Assembly (NCBI GenBank): GCA_026184295.1
Contig: JAHCJK010000025.1
Coordinates: 1-47,456 of the forward strand
Reading direction: 5' to 3'
Source of the DNA: Planctomycetota bacterium
GTDB lineage: Bacteria; Planctomycetota; SZUA-567; H5-PLA8
Length of the DNA stretch: 47,456 nt
The position numbers were made by a program, and so were the translations under genes. A model generated the notes under the pieces. It was not told the origin of the DNA. It was given only the letters and a program-made list of their open reading frames with translations, and did not search any database. Shown here one piece after another: positions 10,331 through 19,861 of the stretch; position 1 is the stretch's first letter, and each line of letters opens with the position of its first letter.

Positions 10331-12382
10331 GTGAGACTCGCAGAAAAAATCTACTTGGTGATCGCGGTCTTTATTGTGCCCCTTGTGGGCTTGGCGGCCT
10401 ACTCCATCATCACCGGCAATAATAAGGATATCGAGTTTGCCGAACAGGAGATGGTCGGCAACGAATATCAGCGCGCGCTGGAAAAGGTGCTCGAGACCGT
10501 TTCCGAGCACCAGTTGCTCACGCAGCGCATTGCCTGCCACGACGGCACCGTCACGCCCGTGATGTTGCAGGATGCGCGCTCCCAGGTGGACCTGGCGCTC
10601 GACCGGCTCATGGCCGCGGACGCCAAGTACGGCCTGCGGCTGCAATTTACGCAGCAGGCGCTGCTCGACCGAAAGCGCCCGAACGCCAACGCCAACAACC
10701 TGAAGCAGCAATGGCAGAGTCTGGCGGAACAGTCGAGTTCGCTGAGCAACGAGGACGGCCAGACCCGCCATTTCGATCTCATCGCCCTGGTGCGTTCGAT
10801 GATCCAGCACTGCGGCGACAAGTCGAACCTGATCCTCGACCCCGACCTGGACAGCTACTACCTCATGGACATGACCCTGGTGCGCCTGCCGGCCAACCAG
10901 GAACGCATCGCCCGCGCGCTCGCGTACGGCATCGACCTGCAGGCGCGCGGCACGTTATCCACTACCGACGTACGCAAGCTGGACGTCTTCGCGGCCATGC
11001 TGCGGGAAGAGGACCGCGACAACATCAAGAACGACCTCCAGACCTCCCTCGACGAAGACAAGAACTTCTACGGCGTCAGCCCCACGCTGACCCAGAACCT
11101 GCCGCCCAAGGTGTCCGCCTTTACGGCCTCCTCGGACAAGTTCTCGGCCGTGCTGGAACGCATGTCGGACGCGAAGAACGGCGTGGACATGCAGACGTTC
11201 ATCGCCGCGGGCGTGAAGGCGCGCCTGGACAGCTACCGCCTGTGGGAGACCGCCGCCGGCGAGATGGACGAAATGCTGAAGACGCGCATCGCGGGCTACC
11301 AGCAGAAGCGCCTGATGGCGATTCTCATCACGCTGCTGATCCTGGTGGTCGCGGGCATCTTCTCCTTCGTGGTGATCCGCGCGATCTCGCGCTCCATCGA
11401 CAAGATCGCCGGCGAACTGCACGAACTGGCCGAAGGCGAGGCCGACCTGACCCGCACCATGACCGTCACCGGCACCAAGGAAATCCGCAACCTCGCGATC
11501 AGTTTCAATACGCTGATGGGCAAGATGCTGGGCCTGACGCGGCAGATACAGCAGTCGGGCACGCAGGTGACATCGTCCTCGACCGAGATCGCCGCTTCGA
11601 CCAAGCAGCTCGAGGCGGCCGTGACCGAACAGGCCGCGTCCACCAACGAAGTCGTCGCGACGACCAAGGAAATCTCGGCCACGTCGCTCTCGCTCGTCCA
11701 GACCATGAGCGACGTCGGCAAGGTGGCGCTCGAGACCGCGGGCTTGGCGGAATCCGCGCAGGGCAGCCTGACCGACATGGAAGAGACGATGCGCGGCCTG
11801 GCCGGCTCGACGGGGTCGATCTCGACCAAGCTCGCCGCCATCAGCGACAAGGCGAACAACATCAACAAGATCGTGATTACGATCACCAAGGTGGCCGACC
11901 AGACCAACCTGCTCTCGCTCAACGCCTCGATCGAAGCCGAAAAGGCCGGCGAGCACGGCCTGGGCTTCGCCGTCGTGGCGCGCGAAATCCGACGCCTGGC
12001 CGACCAGACGGCCGTGGCGACCCTGGACATCGAGAAGATGGTGAAGGAGATGCAGTCCGCGGTCTCGGTCGGCGTGATGGAAATGGACAAGTTCACCAAG
12101 GACGTCGGCCGCGGCGTGGACGAGGTGAACCAGATCGGCAGCCAGCTCAACAAGATCATGGAGCAGGTGCAGGCGCTCGCGCCGCGGTTCGAGTCCGTCA
12201 CCGAGGGCATGCAGGCGCAGACGCAGGGCGCGCAGCAGATCAGCGGCGCGATGATGCAGCTCAGCGACGCGGCCCGCCAGACCATGGACTCGCTGAAGCA
12301 GACCAATTCCGCGATCATGGAGCTCAACGCCGCGGCCCACGGCCTGCACAGCGAAGTCTCCCGCTTCCGGACGGGAGGGTAG
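10331..12382 (+). CDS. wspA: WspA-like membrane receptor of a surface/envelope-sensing chemosensory system
   Basis: A 683-residue MCP starting at GTG with AAGGAG seven bases upstream. TM1 is at about 8-28, a periplasmic region at about 30-327, TM2 at about 328-349, and a true HAMP at about 350-402 ([10 protein letters not shown]...). The hairpin [20 protein letters not shown] and the return [14 protein letters not shown] are the WspA type, not the motility type used by the three receptors upstream. In Pseudomonas, WspA responds to surface contact or envelope stress and drives WspE. The sensor here (about 300 residues, with [12 protein letters not shown] near 171-181) is about twice the size I recall for Pseudomonas WspA. 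It heads a + strand run continuing to 21372 with short gaps or overlaps. The signal sensed is unknown. Confidence 0.9.
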   Translation: MRLAEKIYLVIAVFIVPLVGLAAYSIITGNNKDIEFAEQEMVGNEYQRALEKVLETVSEHQLLTQRIACHDGTVTPVMLQDARSQVDLALDRLMAADAKYGLRLQFTQQALLDRKRPNANANNLKQQWQSLAEQSSSLSNEDGQTRHFDLIALVRSMIQHCGDKSNLILDPDLDSYYLMDMTLVRLPANQERIARALAYGIDLQARGTLSTTDVRKLDVFAAMLREEDRDNIKNDLQTSLDEDKNFYGVSPTLTQNLPPKVSAFTASSDKFSAVLERMSDAKNGVDMQTFIAAGVKARLDSYRLWETAAGEMDEMLKTRIAGYQQKRLMAILITLLILVVAGIFSFVVIRAISRSIDKIAGELHELAEGEADLTRTMTVTGTKEIRNLAISFNTLMGKMLGLTRQIQQSGTQVTSSSTEIAASTKQLEAAVTEQAASTNEVVATTKEISATSLSLVQTMSDVGKVALETAGLAESAQGSLTDMEETMRGLAGSTGSISTKLAAISDKANNINKIVITITKVADQTNLLSLNASIEAEKAGEHGLGFAVVAREIRRLADQTAVATLDIEKMVKEMQSAVSVGVMEMDKFTKDVGRGVDEVNQIGSQLNKIMEQVQALAPRFESVTEGMQAQTQGAQQISGAMMQLSDAARQTMDSLKQTNSAIMELNAAAHGLHSEVSRFRTGG

Positions 12383-12385
12383 TCC

Positions 12386-12865
12386 GTGTTGATGGTGCTC
12401 TTTCAGCTCGGCCGGGACCGCTACGCCGTGGACGCGCGCTGCGTCGTCGAGATCGTCCCGCTGGTGGACGTGAAGGCGCTGCCGCACGCGCCCGCGTACG
12501 TCGCCGGGCTCTTCAATTATCATTCGGCCGTCGTGCCGGTGCTCGACCTGTGCCGCCTGATGCAGCAGCGCGCCTGCAGCCCGTTTCTGAGCAGCCGCAC
12601 GATCCTGATCGATTACGGCAAGCTCACCGGCGCGCCCCCGGGCACGCGCATCCTGGGGCTGCTGGCCGAGCAGGTGACCGAGATCGTGGACCGGAGCGTG
12701 GAGACGCAGGCCGCGCCCGTGAAGGTGGAAGGCGCCCCGTATCTGGACGGCGTCTTCTTTCACGACGGCGGCATCAACCAGTGCCTGAAGCCGGCGGCGC
12801 TCCTGCCGGAAGAACTGCGCGAGATGCTGTTCGCCGAGACGCTCGCGTCGGATTCGGCGCAATAG
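12386..12865 (+). CDS. wspB: WspB-like CheW coupling protein
   Basis: A 159-residue CheW-fold protein. It begins LMVLFQLGRDRYAVDARCVVE and contains LPHAPAYVAGLFNYH and VVPVLDLCRLM, close to the WspB pattern. It is one of two coupling proteins in this operon; in Pseudomonas, WspB and WspD both link WspA to WspE. The GTG at 12386 lies three bases after the wspA stop, with GGGAGGG upstream (12373-12379); an in-frame ATG at 12392 is the alternative. The final ~20 residues (LREMLFAETLASDSAQ) extend beyond the CheW core. Confidence 0.88.
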   Translation: MLMVLFQLGRDRYAVDARCVVEIVPLVDVKALPHAPAYVAGLFNYHSAVVPVLDLCRLMQQRACSPFLSSRTILIDYGKLTGAPPGTRILGLLAEQVTEIVDRSVETQAAPVKVEGAPYLDGVFFHDGGINQCLKPAALLPEELREMLFAETLASDSAQ

Positions 12866-12884
12866 CCTACCGGGATCGCCGCCT

Positions 12885-14162
12885 ATGACGCTCGCGGAAG
12901 AGATCGTCCTCCTGCTTCAACTGCGCATCGGGTTCAATCCCGACTCGGTGGGCCATGAGAAAGTCCTTGCCTCCGTGCAGGCGTATTTGAAGTCCCAGAC
13001 GATCAAGGACCCCGCGCATTTCCTCGACGGGCTGCGGCGCGGCAACAAGGCCTTTCAGGACGTCGTCGATTCGGTCGTGGTTCCGGAGACCTGGTTCTTC
13101 CGCGACGGCGAACCCTTCGAACTCGTGAAGCGCTTCGTCTCCGAATGGAATCCCGCCGCCAAGGGCCGGACGATGCGCTGCCTCAGCGTGCCCTGCGCCA
13201 CGGGCGAAGAACCCTACTCCATCGCGATGACGCTGCTGGATTACGGCCTGCCGCCCGCGCGCATTGCCGTGGACGCGGTGGACATCTGCCCCCTGCTGCT
13301 GCAGCGCGCGAAGAAGGGCGTGTACGGCGCGTACTCCTTCCGCAGCGCCGATCTTTCGTACCGCGACCGCTACTTCGAACGGCGCGGCGAGCAATACCTT
13401 CTCTCGAAGCTGGTGCGCGAACGCGTGAACTTCGAGCACGGCAATCTCCTGAATCCGCTCCTGATGCACGACGGCCGACAGTACGACCTGATCTTCTGCC
13501 GCAACCTCCTCATCTATTTCGATCCGCCGGCCTGGAAGGCCGCGCTGAAGGCTTTGCACCGCCTGCTGAGCGACGCCGGCCTGCTGGTCGTCGGCCACGC
13601 GGAGATGCTCGACCTCGCCTCGCCCGATTTCGAATCCGTGCGCTACCCCAACGGCTTCGCGTACCGGAAACGGCGCACGCCGCTGCCCTCCTCCAAGTCC
13701 GCCCGCGCGGCGACGCCGCGGCGTACGCAACGCGCGGCCGAACAGCCCGCGGCCCTGCGCGCGCCGGCCAGGCCGACCCGGCCCGCCCGCCTCTCGGCGC
13801 CGGCGAAGCCCGCCAAGAAGCAGGAGGCCGCCGCATCCCCTCCCGTTCCCGGGGCGGCGCCCGACCTGAAGGAGGCCGGCCGGCTCGCCGATCAGGGCCG
13901 CCTGGACGAAGCCGAAACGATCTGCGCCTCGGCCCTCGCCGCGAACCCCGGCAGCGCGGGAGCCCACTACCTGATGGGGCTCATCAAGGAAGCCGGCGGG
14001 CATCCGCGCCAGGCGGAGATCAACTACCAGCGCGCGCTCTACCTCGACAGCAAGCACCACGATGCCATGATCCACCTGGCGCTGATTCTTGAAGGCCGCG
14101 GCGACGCCTCCGGCGCCGAGACCCTGCGGAAGCGCGCGGCCCGCGTGAGGCCATCCGCATGA
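12885..14162 (+). CDS. wspC: WspC-like CheR methyltransferase with TPR tail
   Basis: A 425-residue protein with a CheR domain in residues 1 to about 265, an Ala/Pro/Arg-rich linker of about 60 residues, and a TPR-like helical tail at about 327-415 (EAGRLADQGRLDEAETIC, then AHYLMGLIKEAGG). The SAM loop is SVPCATGEEPYSIAM and the FCRNLLIYFD motif is present. The family methylates WspA, and the TPR tail is typical of WspC and FrzF-like enzymes, where it guides receptor choice. It is clearly distinct from the plain CheR at 6801, so each system has its own adaptation enzyme. The stop overlaps the wspD start (ATGA). The ribosome site is weak. Confidence 0.9.
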   Translation: MTLAEEIVLLLQLRIGFNPDSVGHEKVLASVQAYLKSQTIKDPAHFLDGLRRGNKAFQDVVDSVVVPETWFFRDGEPFELVKRFVSEWNPAAKGRTMRCLSVPCATGEEPYSIAMTLLDYGLPPARIAVDAVDICPLLLQRAKKGVYGAYSFRSADLSYRDRYFERRGEQYLLSKLVRERVNFEHGNLLNPLLMHDGRQYDLIFCRNLLIYFDPPAWKAALKALHRLLSDAGLLVVGHAEMLDLASPDFESVRYPNGFAYRKRRTPLPSSKSARAATPRRTQRAAEQPAALRAPARPTRPARLSAPAKPAKKQEAAASPPVPGAAPDLKEAGRLADQGRLDEAETICASALAANPGSAGAHYLMGLIKEAGGHPRQAEINYQRALYLDSKHHDAMIHLALILEGRGDASGAETLRKRAARVRPSA

Positions 14163-14833
14163 ACCCGGCCAACGCCTCCGCCACGCCCGCCACCGACTGC
14201 TGGAACCGCATCGGCATCGGCGGCGACGGCAGTTGCGAAGAACTGCCCAAGGTCGTGCATTGCCGCAACTGCCCGGTCTATGCCGGCGCCGGCCGCGGGC
14301 TGCTGGACCGCGAGACCACCGCCGACTACCGCGCGGAATGGACCGCGCTGCTGGCGAAGCAGCAGGAGCGCCGCTCGAGCGCCACGCAGTCGCTGGTGGT
14401 CTTCCAACTCGGCGACGAACTGCTGGCGCTGCCGACGCACAGCTTCCGCGAAGTGGTTCAGCCGCGGCCGGTGCACCGGCTGCCGGCGCGGCGGAGCCGC
14501 ATCCTGATGGGCCTGGTCAACGTGCGCGGCGAGATTCAGCTCTGCATCTCGCTCGCCTCGCTGCTCGGGCTGGCCTCGCGCCTGGACGCGGCGGCGGCCG
14601 CCACGCAGGGCCGCATGATGGTGGTGGAACAGGAGAAACAGGTCTGGGTCTTCCCCGTCGAGAAGGTGCTCGGCACCTTTCGCATCGATCCCAAGGAGGT
14701 GCAGGCCCTGCCGGCCACGCTCCACCATGCGCAGCATTCGTTCACGCACGGGGCGATCGAATGGGAAGGCCGGAGCGTCGGCTGTCTGGACGAAGTCTCC
14801 GTCTTTGCGGCGGTACGAAAGGGCATCGCGTGA
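14159..14833 (+). CDS. wspD: WspD-like CheW coupling protein with Cys-rich N terminus
   Basis: A 224-residue protein. Residues about 80-220 are a CheW domain (LVVFQLGDELLALPTHSFREV; GLVNVRGEIQLCISLASLLG). The N-terminal ~65 residues carry DCWNRIGIGGDGSCEEL and HCRNCPVYAGAGR, with four cysteines, an extension I recall from Pseudomonas WspD. The cysteines could bind a metal, but the spacing does not match a standard finger. The ATG overlaps the wspC stop (ATGA) and its own stop overlaps the wspE start (GTGA), so wspC-D-E-F are translationally coupled. Confidence 0.88.
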   Translation: MNPANASATPATDCWNRIGIGGDGSCEELPKVVHCRNCPVYAGAGRGLLDRETTADYRAEWTALLAKQQERRSSATQSLVVFQLGDELLALPTHSFREVVQPRPVHRLPARRSRILMGLVNVRGEIQLCISLASLLGLASRLDAAAAATQGRMMVVEQEKQVWVFPVEKVLGTFRIDPKEVQALPATLHHAQHSFTHGAIEWEGRSVGCLDEVSVFAAVRKGIA

Positions 14834-17151
14834 GCGGCCAGCAGGACTTCAGCAACTCGTCCATGCTCGATCTCTTCCGCATGGAACTGGAGACGCACGC
14901 CGCCGTGCTCAACGACGGCCTGGTCGGCCTCGCCGGCGGCGAACCGCGCCCGGAAATGCTCGCGGCGCTTATGCGCGCGGCCCATTCGATCAAAGGCGCG
15001 GCGCGCATCGTCGGGCTCCAGCCCGTCGTGGAAGTCGCGCACGCGATGGAAGACTGCTTCGTCCGCGCGCAGGAAGGCAAGCTGACCCTCAACGCCGAGC
15101 ACGTGGAACTCTTCCTGCAGGCGACCGATTTCTTCAACCATTCCACCCAGGGCCAGCCCGACCAGGCCAAAGCCGCGAAGCTGGTGGCCGAATTCCAGGC
15201 CCACAAGGCCGGCGCCGGCGCGAGTTCGGCATCGATCCCGTCCGTGCCGCCCAAGCCGCCCGCGGCTCCGGCGAGTCCGCCGGCCGCGGCGCCCCCCAAG
15301 CTCTCGGCGGCGGCCAAGCCCCGCTCGGCCAAATCCAGCAGCGCGAACAAGGCCGTAAAGGTCTCCGCGCCCACGCCCACCGCCGCAGCCCTGGAAGAAG
15401 CCGGCGCGGCGCGCGCCGTTCGCGTGAACGCCGACAGCCTGAGCCGCCTGATGGGCCTGGCCGGCGAGACGCTGATCGAGGCCGGCTTTCTGGAGCGCTA
15501 CGAAAAGTCCCTGCGCCGCCTGCGCGACCAGCAGGTCCACCTTTCCGAAGCCATTCAACGCCTGCGCGACTACACGGCGGCGCACGCGGCCGAACTGCCC
15601 GCCAGCGAGGCGCTCGTACACGACGTCCAGCTTCAGAACGAGTCCTTCCGCGAGATGCTCGCCGAGCGCCTGACGGTCTTCGAAGACTACTCCCTGCGCA
15701 CCGACAATCTCTCGCACCGCCTCTACCGCGAAGTCATCGCCAGCCGCATGCGCCCCTTCGCCGACGGGATTCGCGGCTTCCCCCGGCTCGTGCACGACAT
15801 CTCGCGCACGCTGGGCAAGAAAGCCCGCCTGGTCGTCCAGGGGCGCAACACGGAAATCGACCGCGACATCCTCGAAAAGCTCGAAGCGCCGCTCAACCAC
15901 CTGCTGCGCAACGCGGTCGATCACGGCCTCGAAGCCCCCGCCGACCGCGCCGCCGCGGACAAGCCCGAGCAAGGCACGGTCTCGCTGGAGGCCGTGCACA
16001 AAGGCGGGATGCTCTTCGTCTCCGTCTCCGACGACGGCCGCGGCGTCGATCTGGACAGAGTGCGCAGCCGCATCGTCGAACGCAACCTCGCGACCACCGA
16101 GATGACCGCGCGGATGACCGAGCACGAGATTCTGGAGTTCCTCTTCCTGCCCGGCTTCACGACCTCGAGCAAGGTCACCGAGATCTCGGGGCGCGGCGTC
16201 GGCCTGGACGTCGTCAAGACGATGGTGCAGGAAGTCTCGGGGCAGTTGCGCATCACCACGCGCCCGGGGCAGGGCTGCACGTTCCACATCCAGCTCCCGA
16301 TCACGCTCTCGGTCATCAGCGCGCTGCTGGTCGAGATCGGCGGCGACCCGTACGCGTTTCCGCTCTCGCGCATCGCGCGCGTGGCCAAGATTCAAGGTTC
16401 GGAGATTCAGACCATCGAGAACTACCAGTTCTTCCGCTTCGACCAGCAGAGCATCGGGCTCGTGCCGGCCCAGCAGGTGCTGGACCTGGAAGACGAAGCC
16501 CCGCGCAGCGAGGAATGCTCCGTCGTCGTGGTCGGCGACCGGGGCGAATACTTCGGGCTGGCCGTGGACCGGGTGCTGGGCGAACGCAGCATCGTGGTGC
16601 GCCCGCTGGACGAGCGCTTGGGGCGCGTCCCCAACATCAACGCCGCGGCCCTGATGGAAGACGGACGCCCGCTGCTGATCCTGGACGTCGAAGACATGTT
16701 CCTGTCCATCCGCGCGCTGCTGAGCGGCGGGCGGCTGCAGAAGGTCGTCTCGCACGGGCCCGCGCAGCAGAAGGCGCGCAAGCGCATTCTCGTCGTGGAC
16801 GATTCGCTTACGGTGCGCGAGGTCGAACGGAAGCTGCTCGAGAACAAGGGCTACGAGGTGGAAGCCGCCACCGACGGCGCCGAAGGCTGGATCGCGCTGC
16901 GCTCCGGGCGCTTCGACCTGGTCATCACCGACGTGGACATGCCGCGCATGAACGGCCTGGAACTCGTCAGCGCGCTGCGCGCCGACGCGCGTTACAAGGA
17001 TCTCCCGGTGATGATCGTCTCGTACAAGGACCGCGAGGAGGACCGCTTGCGCGGCATGGAAGTGGGAGCCAACTATTACCTGGTCAAGAGCAGCTTTCAC
17101 GACGAGAGCCTGCTGGGCGCCGTTTTCGACCTGATCGGAGAGGCGCAATGA
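14830..17151 (+). CDS. wspE: WspE-like hybrid CheA kinase with C-terminal receiver
   Basis: A 773-residue CheA-type kinase. The Hpt domain has phospho-His52 (AAHSIKGAARIVG); an Ala/Pro linker spans about 125-185. The dimerization region and ATPase core follow, with HLLRNAVDHGLE (N box), VSDDGRGVDLDRV (G1) and GRGVGLDVVKTMV (G2). Next comes a CheW-like domain, then a receiver at about 652-773 with phosphoacceptor Asp701 (LVITDVDMP). This Hpt-kinase-receiver layout is WspE. In Pseudomonas, WspE phosphorylates WspR and WspF; here the downstream target should be the WspR-like receiver at 18232 and the receiver of wspF. The GTG start at 14830 overlaps the wspD stop, and its stop overlaps wspF. All catalytic motifs look intact. 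Confidence 0.92.
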   Translation: MSGQQDFSNSSMLDLFRMELETHAAVLNDGLVGLAGGEPRPEMLAALMRAAHSIKGAARIVGLQPVVEVAHAMEDCFVRAQEGKLTLNAEHVELFLQATDFFNHSTQGQPDQAKAAKLVAEFQAHKAGAGASSASIPSVPPKPPAAPASPPAAAPPKLSAAAKPRSAKSSSANKAVKVSAPTPTAAALEEAGAARAVRVNADSLSRLMGLAGETLIEAGFLERYEKSLRRLRDQQVHLSEAIQRLRDYTAAHAAELPASEALVHDVQLQNESFREMLAERLTVFEDYSLRTDNLSHRLYREVIASRMRPFADGIRGFPRLVHDISRTLGKKARLVVQGRNTEIDRDILEKLEAPLNHLLRNAVDHGLEAPADRAAADKPEQGTVSLEAVHKGGMLFVSVSDDGRGVDLDRVRSRIVERNLATTEMTARMTEHEILEFLFLPGFTTSSKVTEISGRGVGLDVVKTMVQEVSGQLRITTRPGQGCTFHIQLPITLSVISALLVEIGGDPYAFPLSRIARVAKIQGSEIQTIENYQFFRFDQQSIGLVPAQQVLDLEDEAPRSEECSVVVVGDRGEYFGLAVDRVLGERSIVVRPLDERLGRVPNINAAALMEDGRPLLILDVEDMFLSIRALLSGGRLQKVVSHGPAQQKARKRILVVDDSLTVREVERKLLENKGYEVEAATDGAEGWIALRSGRFDLVITDVDMPRMNGLELVSALRADARYKDLPVMIVSYKDREEDRLRGMEVGANYYLVKSSFHDESLLGAVFDLIGEAQ

Positions 17152-18167
17152 AGATCGGCATCGTGAACGACATGCGCATGAGCGTCGAGGCGCTGCGCCG
17201 CGTCGTGGTGACCGTGCCGGACTACGAGGTCGTCTGGGTCGCGCAAAACGGCGTGGAAGCCGTGGCCATGTGCGCGGCCAACCGGCCGGATTTGATCCTG
17301 ATGGACCTGGTGATGCCCGTGATGGACGGCGTGGAAGCCACCCGCCGCATCATGGAAAAGACGCCGTGCGCGATCCTGGTCGTCAGCGCCACGGTGGAAG
17401 GCAACATCTCCAAGGTCTTCGACGCGATGGGCTGCGGCGCGCTGGACGCCGTCTGCACGCCGGTGCTCGGCAAGGAAGGCATGATGACCGGCGGGGAGGG
17501 CCTGCTGGCCAAGATTCGCACGATCGGCAAGCTGATGGCCAAACCGAAGGCGCGGACCACGCGCATCGATACGCCCCGCCCTTCGGTCCGCACGCGCGGC
17601 AAGTCGCTCGTGGCGCTGGGCGCGTCCACGGGCGGGCCGCAGGCCGTCGCGGAAATCCTCGGCAAGCTGCCCGCCGACTTCCGGCCGGCCATCGTCATCA
17701 TCCAGCACGTGGACGTGATGTTCGCCCCGGGGCTGGTCGATTGGCTGAACCACCAGTCGAAGATCAAGGTCCGCCTGGCCCGCAACGGGGACGTGCCGGA
17801 GCCGAACTCGGCCTGGCTGGCGTGCTCGAACGACCACCTGATCATCACCGCCGACCTCTCGTTCCAGTACACGCCGATTCCCACGGAATACCCATACCGG
17901 CCGTCCGTGGATGTCTTCTTCGAGAGCGCGGCGCGCTACTGGCCCGGGACCCAGGTCGCGGCGCTGCTTACGGGCATGGGACGGGACGGTTCCCGCGGGC
18001 TGCTCTCGCTGCGGCAGCGCGGATGGCATACCATCGCGCAGGATGAGAAATCCTGCATTGTGTATGGCATGCCCAAGGCCGCGGTGGCGCTGAATGCCGC
18101 ATCCGAGGTGCTGCACATCAAATCCATCGCCGAACGGCTGACCCAACTGTGCACGCCGGCGACATAA
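17148..18167 (+). CDS. wspF: WspF-like CheB methylesterase
   Basis: A 339-residue CheB homologue. It starts MKIGIVNDMRMSVEALRR, the WspF hallmark, in which the usual receiver DD pair reads Asn7-Asp8. The phosphoacceptor is Asp53 (LILMDLVMPVMDG). The esterase domain has Ser in GASTGGPQAV, His in IIQHVD, and Asp in TGMGRDGSRG. WspF removes methyl groups from WspA and damps the pathway; loss of WspF locks the Pseudomonas system on. The ATG overlaps the wspE stop. In Pseudomonas wspR follows next; here the next gene, 64 bp on, is the receiver-kinase-receiver fusion. Confidence 0.92.
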   Translation: MKIGIVNDMRMSVEALRRVVVTVPDYEVVWVAQNGVEAVAMCAANRPDLILMDLVMPVMDGVEATRRIMEKTPCAILVVSATVEGNISKVFDAMGCGALDAVCTPVLGKEGMMTGGEGLLAKIRTIGKLMAKPKARTTRIDTPRPSVRTRGKSLVALGASTGGPQAVAEILGKLPADFRPAIVIIQHVDVMFAPGLVDWLNHQSKIKVRLARNGDVPEPNSAWLACSNDHLIITADLSFQYTPIPTEYPYRPSVDVFFESAARYWPGTQVAALLTGMGRDGSRGLLSLRQRGWHTIAQDEKSCIVYGMPKAAVALNAASEVLHIKSIAERLTQLCTPAT

Positions 18168-18231
18168 GCGCAGGGCACGCGTTTTGCGCAGCCGTTTCGG
18201 CCGCGGGCGAGTGGTCGCAAGGAGCCACATC

Positions 18232-19848
18232 TTGACCTCGATCGTTTCCCATGCCGTGACCGTGCTGCTGGTGGACGACCAGCGCATCATCGGCGAGGCC
18301 GTGCGCCGCATGCTGGTGAACGAGAAGGACATCGCCTTTCACTACTGCGGCGACCCCGCCGCGGCCCAGCAGACGGCCGCGCAGGTCTCTCCGACCGTGA
18401 TGCTGGTGGACCTGGTGATGCCGGGCATCGACGGGCTGTCACTTGTGCGTGGCTTCCGGGAAAACCCCGAGACGCGCATGATCCCGATCATCGTGCTCTC
18501 CACCACCGAGGACGCGAAGGTCAAGGCCAACGCGTTCTCACAAGGCGCTAACGACTACATAGTCAAGTTGCCCGATCCGCTGGAACTGATCGCGCGCATC
18601 CGGCACCATTCGGCGGGCTACATCAACCTGCTGGACAAGAACGAGGCCTTCCGCGCGCTGCTGGAGAGCCAGCAGGCGCTGGAGGTGGCCAAGGACCAGG
18701 CCGAGAAAGCCACGCGCGCCAAATCGGATTTCCTGGCGTGCATGAGCCACGATATCCGTACTCCGATGAACGCGATTATCGGGATGACGGACGTGCTGCT
18801 GGAGTCCGAACTGAACGCGGAACAACGAACGCACCTGCGCGTTGTCCGCTCCGCGGGCGAGACCTTATTGCACTTGATCAATAGCATCCTGGATTTTTCG
18901 AAAATCGAGGCAGGCGAATTGCGTCTCGAAAAGATCGCGTTCAACCTGCGCGAGGTCGTGAACGACTCCGTGGACATCACAAGGGTGCGCGCACGCGAGA
19001 AGGGGCTCGCGATTAACACCGAAATCGAAGACGAAGTGCCGCAATCGATGCTGGGAGACCCCACGCGGTTGCGTCAGATTTTGATCAATCTGATCAGCAA
19101 TGCGATCAAATTCACACACCAGGGTGAGGTCAGAGTGAAGATCGCTCGCGATAAGACCACGGAACCTTGTGCGCTTGTCTTCTCCGTGGAAGACACGGGC
19201 ATCGGTATTCCCGCCGACAAACAGGCCTCTTTGTTCCAAAAATTTATGCAAGTGGACTCCTCGACCACGCGCAAGTACGGCGGGACCGGGCTGGGTCTCG
19301 CCATCTGCAGGCAGCTCGTGGAACTCATGGGCGGCCGTATTTGGCTGGAGAGCGAACTCGGCAAGGGCAGCACCTTCCGCTTCAGAATCACCGCCGAAAT
19401 CCCCAAGACGTCGGAGCCTGCACAAGCGCAGAAACCGGCGGCCAACGTGCCCGCCGCCGAGGTACCGCCCCTGCAAATACTGCTCGCGGACGACACTCCG
19501 GAAAATCGCCTGCTCATCATGACGTATTTGAAAAAGACGCCGCATACGCTGGAAATGGCGGTGAACGGACAACTCGCGCTCGACCTGTATACCAAACACG
19601 CATTCGACCTGGTGCTGATGGACATGCAAATGCCGGTCATGGACGGCTACGAGGCGACGCGCGAGATTCGAAAATGGGAACTCGAGCGTGGAATCGCCCC
19701 GAAGCCCATCGTAGCTTTAACGGCCGAAGCGATGGCCGAGGATGCCCGCAGGACCGCAGAGGCGGGGTGCACGGAGCACGTGATCAAGCCGATTCGCAAA
19801 GCGACGCTGCTTGACTTGATCGCGCGGTACGCTCCGGCCCCGAAGTGA
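18232..19848 (+). CDS. WspR-type receiver fused to a hybrid histidine kinase (REC-HisKA-HATPase-REC)
   Basis: A 538-residue soluble protein with no membrane segment. TTG at 18232 is chosen because AAGGAG (18219-18224) lies seven bases upstream and the product then begins just before the receiver. Residues about 9-128 are a receiver with phospho-Asp60 (MLVDLVMPGIDG). This receiver, the motif GANDYIVKLPDPLELIARI and the stalk EAFRALLESQQ closely resemble WspR as I recall it. Where WspR continues into GGDEF, this protein has HisKA with His173 (MSHDIRTPMN), an ATPase with Asn290, DTGIGIP (321-327) and GGTGLGL (350-356), and a second receiver with Asp464 (LMDMQMP). All catalytic residues are intact. 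By position it should be phosphorylated by WspE and feed the Hpt at 21010. Codon use becomes visibly more AT-rich from the kinase domain onward. Confidence 0.9.
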   Translation: MTSIVSHAVTVLLVDDQRIIGEAVRRMLVNEKDIAFHYCGDPAAAQQTAAQVSPTVMLVDLVMPGIDGLSLVRGFRENPETRMIPIIVLSTTEDAKVKANAFSQGANDYIVKLPDPLELIARIRHHSAGYINLLDKNEAFRALLESQQALEVAKDQAEKATRAKSDFLACMSHDIRTPMNAIIGMTDVLLESELNAEQRTHLRVVRSAGETLLHLINSILDFSKIEAGELRLEKIAFNLREVVNDSVDITRVRAREKGLAINTEIEDEVPQSMLGDPTRLRQILINLISNAIKFTHQGEVRVKIARDKTTEPCALVFSVEDTGIGIPADKQASLFQKFMQVDSSTTRKYGGTGLGLAICRQLVELMGGRIWLESELGKGSTFRFRITAEIPKTSEPAQAQKPAANVPAAEVPPLQILLADDTPENRLLIMTYLKKTPHTLEMAVNGQLALDLYTKHAFDLVLMDMQMPVMDGYEATREIRKWELERGIAPKPIVALTAEAMAEDARRTAEAGCTEHVIKPIRKATLLDLIARYAPAPK

Positions 19849-19861
19849 ACGAGGCCAGACC

